A DNA stretch of 64,000 nucleotides from Vespula vulgaris (taxonomy: Eukaryota > Arthropoda > Insecta > Hymenoptera > Vespidae): NCBI RefSeq assembly GCF_905475345.1, contig NC_066602.1:186001-250000 (forward strand), written 5' to 3'. This document shows positions 47,761 through 59,640 of the stretch, piece after piece. Positions within the stretch are counted from its first letter, which is position 1. The number at the start of each line of letters is the position of its first letter. A program made the position numbers and the translations under genes. The notes beneath the pieces are model-generated. The model was not told the origin of the DNA and searched no databases. It saw only the letters and a list, made by a program, of their open reading frames with translations.

Positions 47761-48856
47761 TTATTATTTTGTTTCTTCTCGGTGAAGAAATTTTATATCG
47801 CTTAAAAGGGCGTAACCCGATTTACCTTTGATGACTGCACAATTTAAATGAACAATTGAGCGTCTGTCATGACTCTCGACTAATCTACGAATTGCAAACT
47901 CTTCCAGAGTAATCGAAGACGAAACGGAGGCGAAAGCAGTTCCAATAGTCTTGAATTGTTGCGAAGGAGCAGAATCGACTGCTATCTGAATAGAAATTAC
48001 TTCTAGAGAAGACACGAGAATTTCAACTACACTCAACTTGATAATTAAACTTTCGACACCAGAAGTGAAACATATTTTCATTGCACTTCCTGTTCTTTCG
48101 CACATCCGACGATACCTCCCAAAAGAATAGTATAGATGGCCGAACTTCAATAAGAAACGAAAACATTTTCCTCCTTAATCGTATATGATAATGGTCAATC
48201 AATCATTGCTGTGTTTATCGAATGGTAAGATATTTTGGAGATAAAATATAAATTTTTTATTCCAAAGTGTAATATGGAATATTAAAAGATCATAGGTACG
48301 TTTTATAATAATTTCTTAAATTTTTACACAGATTTTATGATGGCGACGGGACTATTTCTATTTATGAGAGGGTCATTAGGTCTCTTAACTTTAGCTATCC
48401 TTAATGTATTATATTAGTGCATATAAATCTAGAATCCACTTATTTTTCAACTACTGTAATGAAGAACATTAAATGTGGGAAGCAAGATGCTGGATGAAGG
48501 AGAGCAGGTGAATAATAATATATGAATAAAATTAATATTTTCTCATAGAATTTTGCTTTACGTGTCTTACTCTTTACGTCATTTAATGTGTCAGATCGTA
48601 AATGCGGCGGAGGAAGCTGATGCTGCTCACGAATTTATTACGAATCTTTCAAATGATGTGGAAACCAAGTTGATGAGAGACGAACCTAATTATCTTGTGT
48701 ATGGAAGCTACATGCTGCTATTGCTAGAGCATTACTATAGAAACCATCGACTTGGATATTGAATTTTGATACACAAGGTACGAGGAGAATAGATATAAGT
48801 AACTGGTCACGTATCTTATCCAATTTTCTTTATTAATATCACCTTTTATTATATAG
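47761..48856 (+). pseudogene. Y module, longest copy, unit II
   Basis: First exon-like part near 47,880-48,224 (one frame reads NLRIANSSRVIEDETEAKAV). First gap 48,225-48,331 (107 nt, GTAAGATA...TTACACAG). Second exon-like part begins ATTTTATGATGGCGACGG and is split by about 260 extra bases (about 48,366-48,628). Second gap 48,799-48,856 (58 nt, GTAACTGG...ATATAG). The opposite strand holds the longest frame of the window (47,764-48,150, 128 codons), with no recognisable domain. Plus frames contain stops. Confidence 0.45.
48553..48762 (+). other. 69-codon frame across the Y insertion
   Basis: Starts in the extra 260-base segment and runs into Y: an MLYVSYSLRHLMCQ-type hydrophobic start, then AAEEADAAHEFITN, then sequence cognate to SEFIKKLPY at 22.6 kb. 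It ends at the TGA found in all Y copies (CGACTT...TATTGA). A TGTGTCAG at about 48,587-48,594 just before ATCGTAAATGCGG could serve as an acceptor. Could be an alternative exon or chance. Confidence 0.3.
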
Positions 48857-49235
48857 GGCATCATAAAAGCAGAAGAGTTTCTCAAGAAGCAGTTGGAAGA
48901 TCTAACCAAAGAAGGAACATCGTGCTTTTGCACTTGTGTACAAATGGAATACCTAGGAGAAGGAAAAAGAAGAAAAAACATTTGTTTTTTTCCGAAGAAG
49001 TTTTGAAAGACCAACATGGAACTGTTTTATAAAGTTTGGAACGGTGGTACGTGGAAATGGGAGGGATTTGGCTTTTTCAAAAGAACCACTCGTGAGCGGC
49101 TTTAGCTGGAGGGTATATGCGATTGTGCTCAGAAGGATTTGTAGAGGGTTCGTCAGAAGTTCCAAGAGGGGCAAGGGTCAAAGGGGAATTAAAATGAAAC
49201 TGAGGGAGGTATACAAAACAATTTAACATGCAGGG
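48857..49235 (+). repeat. E2 module, plus, unit II
   Basis: Signature GAGCGGCTTTAGCTGGAGGG near 49,094. Carries plus frame 49,044-49,226 (60 codons, basic, ending RGIKMKLREVYKTI) and minus frames 48,724-49,017 and 48,953-49,174, none convincing. Confidence 0.6.
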
Positions 49236-50945
49236 ACGATGAGAAGGTTCATCTTTTTTGAAAGTAATAACGTTAATAGGGGAATACTTTTAAGCTATAT
49301 GGGAAATGGAAAGTCCATTTCACGTCATCGTTATTCCATCGATTTAAATTGAGTAATCGTTGGATATAATTCAGAAAGGAGAAATGCTGAATTGGTTGTC
49401 GTAATATTCACGACATCTAGTTGAAAAATATTCGTAATATTTAATTGGCGATTTTCATGATTATTGAAATTCGCACGAAGTGATTTGGTGCGTAGCGCGA
49501 ATTATCTGCTATTAATTCCTACTCCTGTACTTATTTAGCCAAGTACTTTCGTTTTAACCCCACCGTTATTCTCTCTCTCTGCGTGTGCTCTGGTGCGCGC
49601 CTATCTGCGCCAGTTCGAGGGGTCGGGATTGAGTGCGCGGTCTTATGTGCGTGTATGCATACAACTCCTGTCTTCTCTTGATAATAAAGAAAATATGTTT
49701 TCATTTGTATTCCTATCATCAGGTGAAGCAGATAATTGGAGATTAGCTCTATAGTTCAATTGTCTATTTAGATTCATTGTTTGATAACTATTACTTATTT
49801 TGCAGAGCATTGGACTATTTTTTTAGGAACCAATTGATTTGGAACATATTATATGAAATATTCGATAACTGGAGGTATAATGGGATTATTGTTTTGCATT
49901 CTCCAATAGGGAGTAAATTTCTAGGAAAATGTAACCGTTCATAGAGAAGAGTCAAATCAGTCGTGGTAGATGGATCTGCAAAAGAATTAACCAGGTAATT
50001 AAATGATACAGCTAAATGGATAATTGAATTATACCGCTAATAGTATTATCGAATTCTCTGGCTGGTTTGATGAGATGAAAAACTAATGAAAAGATACCTT
50101 TCTTATTTTGAAAATATGAGAGGAGAAGTACGCAGACACGCCCACTTGAACTCGCTCACGTAAATGCGCACGTTCACGAGGAGAGGTAATTACTCGTTTA
50201 ATATGATGGTGCTGGACGATAGGTAGGAGAAAAGGCGTACGTGCAGATCGTTAAGTCCCGATCAATACCCGGTATTAGAGGAATTTGTAGACATGGGGGA
50301 TCATATGTTTTTGCAAAAGAATCATAATTTTGTTCATTATAATTTTCTACGATGTCTATGATAAATGTTGAATCAATTCTCTTTCCACATTATCATCCCT
50401 CGCATTATGTACGAGATCTCTCCGTTTTTTTGTTGGACGTAATCACTATCACTCTTATCGTTTTCTTACCCGAATAATATTTATTTTTTCTAACGTATCT
50501 GTATAAATGTCTCTCTGGAATTCCTCTTTGGTATTACTTATGACACGAAACTCACTATTGTTTGGATATTTTGCCATTCTCTTAATGAAAAAAAAGTAAG
50601 TAATTGAAAGCGCTGCTAGTCTCAAATTGTATCTTACGAAATCGCGAAACGATATATACCAAAAGAATATTACGTTTCTGATTTTCTGACTTATTAGTCT
50701 TGGGAACTATCTATTTCACTAAAAGTTTCAATACGAAGCGAGTTCAGCTTCGAAAATATCTCCTCAGTTTTATGATTACTTGTTTACTCCATCAAATATC
50801 ACTGCATCGTACGAGGCGTACTCGTGTACCATTGCAGACAAGTCCTTATCACTTCATTTAAGCGGTTTAGAGAAGTGTTGTTGACCGTTTGAACGTACTT
50901 CTTTTCTGTAAGACCGACTCATATTCTTTTCATAGAACTTGGTAA
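49236..50945. repeat. Foldback centre and truncated L, unit II
   Basis: K(+) near 49,698, K(-) near 50,064; L(+) from about 50,345. At 50,946-50,949 (GGTAATTTGA then ACATTTGC) the sequence skips to the equivalent of 38,331 in unit I, removing the rest of L and the spacer (about 1.76 kb). Confidence 0.65.
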
Positions 50946-53209
50946 TTTGAACATTTGCAGTAGTTGAAGACAACTGCATAGCAAATATTGTAACACATGT
51001 CCGTCGCCTTTTATTTCACTTTATGCAAACTTTTATATTTCCTCCGTCGACTCGATATTGTGAAACAATGACTACGTGACAAGGAACAATTATCACGATT
51101 ATCCACGAAAAATATACTCGTTTATATAGAAGTATGTAATCAGTCGTGGTACATCGTTCTGCAGGAGACTTGAACGGGTAATTAAATGCTATACATAAAT
51201 AGATAATTGAATTATACTGCTAATCGTGTTATCGATTTGTCTGCATGGTTTGATAAGAGGGAAACTAATGAAAAATTACCTGTTTTGTTTTCGAAATAAA
51301 GCAGAGGAACGCAGACACGTCCACTCATCCCCGCCCACTTGAACTGGCGCACGTAATCCCGCTGGTGTATGGAGGGTTGTAATAATAAATCGATCAATAT
51401 AACGGTCCTTGACTATATGTATGAGAGTAGGTATTACCTACATGCAGGTCGTTAAATACCGATCAATACCCGTTAACAAGAGAATTCGCTCTACCTAGCA
51501 AATTATTTCGTTTAAATTCCTATATCATCGAAAAACGTATATTAAATATTATGAATATTTTTGAAGACCGTGTGATTATTTTGGCAAACAGTTTGGAACA
51601 ACATGGAACTCAACATTTCTTCTGTTTTTAATTATAGTGAATGATTATTTAAATTGAGCGAACAATAATGACAGAGTGATCTAAACGTGGATTTCATATT
51701 TCATGTATAGTTTAAATCTATTCTGATTTTAAAGTATTTCGGATATATTTTTAGTATTTGATACTATTATATCATATACAAACGGTGAATGTTTTAATCG
51801 TCGCAGCAGCTTTAATTCTTTTCCAATATAAACCTCCCTCCGTTCCATTTCGATTCTCCTTTGAACAAGGTCCCGCTTGCAACATCGGACGGCCCTTCGA
51901 CAAATCTTTCTGAACACAATCGATTGTATCCTCTAGCTAAAACCCACTTCGATCCTTTGAGAACGGGATTTTCCGTCTCTTCATATTACCATTCGAATGA
52001 AACATTCGAAAACAGCGCCATATTAATCTCGTGATTGCTCGTTGTCACTGGCACTATAAATTTTTTCGTCTTCTTTCTGCTTTATTTCAGTCACATAATG
52101 AACAGGATATGGATCTTTACGGATAAATTAAAGACAAGAACGACTTTTCGAAACGGAACATTTGGCCTTTAAATCTAACACGTTGCTTTACAGTCTCTCC
52201 GGGAAGCATTAAAAAGTTCGGGAGAAGTTGATAATCTTAGATAGTACGATATTGAGTGATTAGAAAAGAAATAAGTAAGTAAACGGGTTGAAGGCTCAAA
52301 TTGTATATTTCGACATCACGAAACAGTATACACCAAAATAATATAACACTTTTGATTTTCTCACTTATTATTTCTGGGATTTTTCTGAAAATATAATATC
52401 AGTAAACAAAGAAATATGACGGACGATTTTCTCCGTCTTCGCATACGACAGAAGATTCTAGAATAGGCATTACATAGTATGAAAATTGTAATATCATTAA
52501 TATCTAATAATATTAGAACACTATTTTTAAGTATAACTTGAACTTACTAAAGAAAAAACATTACAAATTTGATTAATTTTGATAATTTTGATAAATTTGA
52601 TAAATTATGAGTAATATCATAGAAATTAATGTTCATAATTACAATAATTATAACTATTGTAATTATTTTTACAAAAAATTTTCATAATAATTAATTATAT
52701 TATAATTAAAGAATATGCGGTTATTTAGCTGTAATTAATATACCCAATATATAATTATTTACATAATTTAAATTAAAAAAAAATAGTGTTTTACATGTTT
52801 ATTTGAATTAAGAATGGGAAGAATTATGGTCAATTTCATTAGAAGGTTACAAGATTTGAAATAATTTTTCACGTACATAGAGGACATGAGTATATAACTA
52901 CATAACTACAGGAGAGGGGAAATTTGTCATCCCCTAGCTAGGAAGCATGGTTATATAAGGGGACGACATGATATTAATTTCGCCAGGGAACGTCATTCCT
53001 TCGGTGGTTTTCGAACCAGTAATACGCAAGTGAGTGCCACACGGGAAATAGTCGCCAGTGCATATACCTCATAAGTCCGAAAGAATACTTTTATAAGCAA
53101 TTAAAACGGGAGAAACAATTTCATCGTTCTCACACGACATCTTCGGTATTTAGCTAACAGTGTTCTTTCTTCGCGTTCGTTTTCTTCGTTCTCGAATTCC
53201 TTCTTGAAT
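50946..53209 (-). repeat. Minus flank, E2(-), L fragment and Z(+), unit II
   Basis: Follows unit I 38,331-40,500 at about +12,617 to +12,680 with about 96% identity. E signature (reverse) near 51,930-51,945. Indels cluster at 52,430-52,620 (TTTGATAATTTTGATAAATT repeats). Confidence 0.65.
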
Positions 53210-53885
53210 CACTCTTCCGCTTTCACAATCCAATGCGCTATATTATAAAAGATAAAATTCATGTAGAAAATTGTATAAGATATGTGACAAATTACTTATA
53301 TCTGATCTTTTCATACCTCGTTTATTAAAATCCAATATTCAAGTTGATCGTTGCTATAGTATTGCGTTAGCATTGGCGTCACGGTGTTTCCATACCCCGG
53401 ATAATTAGATGCTTTTCTCGCCAATTTGGTGTATATCATATGGATTATTTGAAATGGATTCATTTTGAAATGGAAATACTTTCGTCGACTTCATAAAATC
53501 TATGTAAAAGTTCAATAAATTATTGTAAAATATACTTATGATAGAGATTAAATATTTCAAATTACATTTCAGAATAAAAAATTTATATCTTATCTCTAAA
53601 ACATCTTACCTTTCGGTAAACAGAGCACTTGTACTATCGATGTAGAACTCATGTTCGGAAGAGCAGGAAATACCGATGTAAATATGTTTCACTTGGGATG
53701 TGGAATATTTCATTACGACGTTGAGCGTAGTTGAATTTCGTGTATCTTCTTTGGAATTAAATTCAAATGTAAGTCCATTGGACTCCTTTGCAATACTTCG
53801 ACTATTGGAACTGCACCTTCGTTTTCTCTATTCTATCTATATAATAATTTAAAATTCCTAGGTTAGTAAAGACTCACGATAGGCA
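53210..53885 (-). pseudogene. Y module, minus, unit II
   Basis: Gaps on minus: 53,609 to 53,500 (110 nt, GTAAGATG...TACATAG) and 53,295 to 53,238 (58 nt, GTAATTTG...ATATAG). The first exon-like part keeps a frame reading NSKEDTRNSTTLNVVMKYST, in line with EDTRISTTLNVIIKHST at 22.2 kb. Stops elsewhere. Confidence 0.45.
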
Positions 53886-55468
53886 TTGAACTGCTCATCC
53901 AATTGTGTAGGTAACAAAGATAAACCTAATTACGCGCCTTTAAGAAATATAAAATACCTTCACCGAAAAGCAACAAATAATTATAATGTTGGTATTGATC
54001 ACGACAATCAGTTTCATTTCGATAAAATATAATTGAAATTTTATAATAAATCACATATTAATGACCACTGATAAATTTACCTTATATTGATAACATAAAC
54101 AAAAGACTAGTGAGAACGAAGAAATTGTTTCCACCGCCTGAACCGCTTGTAAAACTACCCTCTGGAACGTATAAAGTATACGCAAGACGAATATTTATTG
54201 TACGACACTTGCTCACATATTATCAGTTCGACCACCACCGAAGGAATGACGTAAAGCTTTATCGGCCTGCTCTGATAGACGGTATTTTTCCCCCGCTCTT
54301 CGCTATCGTTCGTTAGCATAGCGTCAAAGAATACGCCCTCTGCAAAGGGTTATTACGCTTTAAATCGATTAATCAATATCTCCTGTTATATGTTCGAAAG
54401 AAAATAAAAGGTCATAAACTGTGAGGAAATGAATTTCTCTATTGATGTCTATTAACTAGGACGTATCATTATCTTTCCTCTTTATTCCTTCTTTCGTTCC
54501 CTTTTCTCCTTACTTTTACTAATTTAACAAGAAATTAGAAATTGATTAAAGTATTTTGAAAATAGGCAAATATTTTTCATCCAGTTCTTGTCGTTGAAAA
54601 TATTCATCAATGAGAATTAAATTAATTTTTTCGTTATATCATTCTCTTCTGTTTTACGTATTTCATTTCAATGTGTTTTACGCAAGTCAATTAAAATAAT
54701 CTATTCCGCGGCCGACACGGCTGAAACAACCGAAAAGTATATGAGTTGGGAGAAAATGAATATCTCGATAAATCCCTTTTAATTCGACATATTATTATGA
54801 TTTCTTTGTAACTGTCATATAAAGTAATCCACATTGCATGACCATTCGAATATTGTGACGATTGCTTCTGCTGCATTTTTATTGATCTGTCCCTACCATA
54901 CATTTAAGAAATGAAATTAATCCTTTTATTGGTATTCTCTCATGATAAAAATATCTTGTGAGTCGTCATTATACATATTTTTGATTCCTTTCTGACAAAA
55001 TCGGCCAAATATTTTGTTTATGTAAACAATATTTTCATCGATCATAATAAACATAAGATCGTGGGTAAATTGATCAGTATGAGAGGTATCTGTTTTTTCA
55101 TTATGATCCTTAAAGATACTACCTTCCGATGAACAAATACATTTGTAAGAAAATACTTTCGAAGAAGTCTTCGTCGATCGAAACAGATTCTTCATCTGTC
55201 ATGGAATATCAAGCATTTAACTTCCGAAGTTGTCGCGTGTTATCATCGAAAGCGTTGTGCATTCACATTTACAGGGTTTTGTTACATTTCTTCGATAGTA
55301 ACTTCACGCTTTATATTATAGCTCGCATTTAGAGAAAGGAAGAAAAGAAAACACATGTCCATATATCTTATGCGCTAACCCTCAATTACATAGTATCGAT
55401 CGGCGGAATTCTACTATCTAAAGTTATCAACGATTTCCAAAACATTTTTAATGCTTTTTAGCGATACT
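53886..55468 (+). repeat. Z(-) island, F and X modules, unit II
   Basis: Z(-) near 54,233; F near 54,380-54,460 and 54,640-54,810; X 54,830-55,468. The 89-codon minus frame at 54,926-55,195 and 67-codon plus frame at 55,129-55,332 overlap; neither is intact in unit I. Confidence 0.65.
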
Positions 55469-55744
55469 AGGAATCAACGTTCTGGGTTTGAGAGGAAAGC
55501 GTTTCCTTTTCAAACATCGTCCTCGTCTTTTCGTGATGCATAGTATTGTGTTCCATCCCGTCTTCATTACATGATCGAGATTAACCAGTATGAGGAGGAG
55601 GAAGAAGATGAAACGTTTATATTGGCGGCGACGACGAACCTTGCGAGATTAATATCGGCGCTGTTTTACAAAGCTTTATTCGAATGGTGGTACGAGGAGA
55701 CGGAATATATTTTATTGAAAGGGTCCAAAGATAAGCGGCTTTAG
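55469..55744 (+). pseudogene. Decayed 92-codon E1 frame, unit II
   Basis: Same length and stop pattern as 42,791-43,066, nearly identical to it. AGG replaces ATG, with TAG at codon 25 and the KDKRL ending. Confidence 0.35.
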
Positions 55745-56990
55745 CTACGGGACATAGTCGAGTGTGGTGGGAGAGATTTATTGAAGGGCTGTTCGCCGTG
55801 GCAAACCGCATCTGAATTAAAGTGGAATTGGAATGATACTCAGACAGGTTTATCCTCGAAAATGATTAAATCTGCTGGTACGATCAAAAGAATCTCCGTT
55901 ATCCGGGATAGTAGTGTTAGCCCGGGAACACATTTAAATTTTGCGTCAAATATTCAGTGCACGTTTACCTCACCGTGTCATCGTTATATCGTCAATTTAA
56001 ATAATTAATCAACGTAATTAAAAAGAGACGAAGCGTTTGGTTCAATGTTTCTACATTGTTTGTCGGAATACTCACGACATTTGCTTAAAAACAATATATA
56101 ATGACCGTTTTTCAGAAATATAGATATATGAACGAATTAATTTACTGGCTAGCGCAAATACACTTCGATTGGGATTTAATAAAAAAGCATGTATAAATTA
56201 CGTTCTTCCAAACGTATCGTCAAGTACCTTCGTGTGAAACGATTTCTTATTACCCCTCCCCATGGACCTGTGCTCTTGAGTTCGCTCATGCGCGCTAGTT
56301 CATGTGGGCGGGATTACGTGTGCGGTTCTATGGGCGTGCATGCGTATGCCTCCTTCCTCATTTTGATAAGAAGAAAGGTATTTTTTCATTTGTTTTCCTC
56401 CCATTAAACCAAGCAGAGAATTCGGTAATAATATTAGCAGTGTACTTTAATTACATATTTAGATGTATTATTTCATTTGTAGATCGAAGTATCACGACTA
56501 ATTTAGTACTTTCATAGGAACGAGTACATTTTCCTACAAATTTATTCCAGACTGGACAATTTCAAAGAAAGATCAATCATACTTCGAGTAGTCAAACATT
56601 TCGCATATTACGCTCCAAACTATTTAGTTTCTCGGAAAATACTATCTATCTCGATCTTTTTATTTCTCATTACGTATAACCGAGTATAGAAACGAGTTCG
56701 TTATATTTCTAGTAATATAATATGACAAATTTATTTAGCATTTTTCTAATATTTACTCGAATGATCATAAGTGTACATATAATAAACATTTACATAATGT
56801 GGCCATTCCCCAAACGTAGTATAGATCTATTATATTGTTTTCTTACTATCGTCGTTCGATCAAATGGTCGACATCGCTCAAAGTAAAAATAATAAATATT
56901 GTAGGAAGAAAGCTCTTCTTTCAGATACGCTTTTCTTTTAAATACAATTTTGGAAGTCTGCTTTTCTTGATAATGTCGACGTTCTCTTCA
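55745..56990 (+). repeat. E1 downstream flank and M(-), unit II
   Basis: Follows unit I at +12,678 to about 56,470. From about 56,481 it is closer (about 99%) to 27,764 onward than to unit I at 43.8 kb, a switch of closest relative within the flank. M(-) at about 56,810-56,985. Confidence 0.7.
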
Positions 56991-59640
56991 CGAAAATTAT
57001 ATAAATATGAATAAATATGTACCAAACACAAGATCCTCCTTGAAAAGTAGATAAACTAAATTCGATGTTTACAAAATAAACTAATCAAGAGGAAGAGATG
57101 AGGTATAGAGAAAGACCGATAAGCGGAATCGAATGGAAAAAAGAAGTATATAGCCAAAAAGAAATTTCCCCTTTGAGATCGTATCTATCCATTATTATGG
57201 GTAACATTGTGATGAGATTATCGCGGATGACACAATATCTCGTTAATATATGCAAAACAGTGAGGACCAGAATAAATGGTGAAAAAATTTGATTTGATAA
57301 TTGAATTTATTGAATTCTTTAAATAGGAGTACAATATTGATCCTGAGTCTTGTCAACTCCCATACAGGTTCTTGGAGACACAAGAAGATGGAACTATATA
57401 TAAGCACCCCCTCAGACACGATAATGGACTATACCGTCTATACCATTTTGAACAACAATCTCTATAAGATAAAGCCTATCTTAATTTTTTCTATCTCCAT
57501 TTGTCCATTTCAATTCATTATTCAGCAAGTTGCTTTAATACAGCCAGTCTTGTAAGACGTAATTATTAATAGATGGAGATAAACTAGAGGGGGAAAAACA
57601 ATTGTCACTTACAACTTTGTAAGTTCATTTCATATTGTTTAAAGTAAGCTTGGCGATAAAATTATAAAAAATTTTTCCGTATATTTACGCTACGTCCATG
57701 AATGAAATTTTCATTATTCTTCCCAGACGGCAGACATGTATGTATGTATGGATACACACACACAAACACACCAATTCGTTTAAACATTTCGAAGATCGTA
57801 ACGCGCGAGAAACATGAAATAATTTTAACCTAAAGTTTCAACAATTTCTAATTTTAATCTCAGAGTGGTTGCATCTGAGTTGCGTCGTAACGTGTAATGT
57901 CAATAAAAACGAACCCTTGAATGAATTTGAGGGTTGCCTTCTCTTTCCACAGATGAAAACTTCCAACTTAATACTTTTGATAATTTCGAATTCACTTGAA
58001 CGAAATAGATGTACGAGAAGTTAAATAAGCAGCTGTTTTAACAATGGTACGTTCCGTTAAACGCCCCACGGTACACCTACGAAGCAACAAGTATTTTTAA
58101 TTTATTTTCCGATAGACTTAAATTTTGAAATGGTGGTCGTTCGCTATCTGTAAAGTCGTAAAAGGATTGATTTGGACAGTTGCCGGATCAGTCATCCTTC
58201 CTACTCCGACGAGTAAACATCGGAGATCTGTCGCTGCCGCCTGCAAAAGATGAAGAAAATTACGTTCACATACGTGTATATATGAAAAATATTATTTAAG
58301 GTAATTGTAAAACAAAAAATGTAATAAAAAAGGAGACTGTTCAATGCTAACATTCCAAGGTGTTTTTATATATTTCTTGTTTTTACAGTTTCTCCAAAAC
58401 AATAAGAATATAACACGATCAAATCAGAAATTTAAAGCAGAATTTTTACAAAATTTATTATTATAATTATTGCTCGCCGCTAACGGAGGAAATGAGGAAT
58501 TACTTACAGCAAATTGCCAGGAATAAATGCACGTGGTAGCCATTGATGTTCCTCCTTAATGGTTCCTTGAATTATGCGGTCCTCTCTTCTTGAGGTGTAT
58601 ATAAGGAATATTAACTTCTCGCGAAGTGTGTGGTAACACCGCATGGAAAACTATATCCTGGAAATAGAAGGAATTATCAGTTTAATACTTTATATCATTG
58701 CACTCTGTTTTCGCATAATAAATAAAAGAGAAAATACATGAGCTGATTTTAAACAGAATGTAATGATACTACTAGTGAAAACAGTTCTATCTCCCTCCGT
58801 TAAAAATTATGACCTGCAGATTAGTTCTTAATAATGCATTACGATTCATTTATCGAAAGACAATTCTGTAACAAACCGTTGATTAAAAAAGGAGACTGTC
58901 AAATGTAACCATTCCAAGGGATATTCGTGTTATCTAAATATTTCACTAAATTTTCGGACAGATAACCCCAATTATACTATTTTCTCTGTTTAATATTATA
59001 CAATAATATATCCGAGACAAATTGCACGATGTAATATATAGTGTAAAATCATAATAAAAAACTATACAACTTTCTATCATATATTATAAAATATACTATG
59101 TATAAGACAGTAGAATTGAACAAAAAATTGTAGAAAATACAGTAGAATGCGTTAATATTAAATTATAAGTATATAAAATTCAAATAAGATTTAACTAACC
59201 GAGAGCGTGTTGCTTAAAATGTTACAGATGGTTGCCATTATCGCGACTGGTGAGGCGCTTTTATATTACTCCCGACCGTCCATCTCCAAGGGCCTCCATG
59301 AACGTGCCTTTGGGACGACTCGAAACAGAATGATCGTTTCATTCGATTCCCGCTGATGGATCATATCCCCCACCACCCCGCAGTAACTCGAGCATGCGCT
59401 GTTTGGTCCCACTCCCTCTTTTACATATATCCACGAGGGTAGCATCTTCGTTTACCTCTTCACAATGTTAACAATAACTTTGGATTGATATTACCGTAAA
59501 AGGGAAATTTCTTTGGCCTTTATCTTACTTTTCTCCTTATGATCCCTTTTTCTCCTGTGATTCCACTCTTCCTCATTCTCTATATTCGTATCTTTCCGAT
59601 CGTTCCACTTTGAAAAAATCGAATTGTGTTTATCTTCTTT
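56991..59640. other. Type I spacer, unit II
   Basis: Copy of 28,274-30,799. About 99% identical to about 57,434, about 85% from there to 58,262, and apparently perfect from 58,263. Includes a microsatellite at 57,735-57,772, W at 57,865-57,985 and the GC-rich island at 59,238-59,456. Extra sequence near 57,970-58,120 is absent from 29.3 kb. Confidence 0.7.

Noticed and set aside
47764..48150. Longest frame of the window (128 codons, minus) as a gene
   Set aside because: No known domain. Units I and III keep only its first 80 codons because of a deletion, older copies do not keep it open, and the opposite strand carries the splice-like structure.
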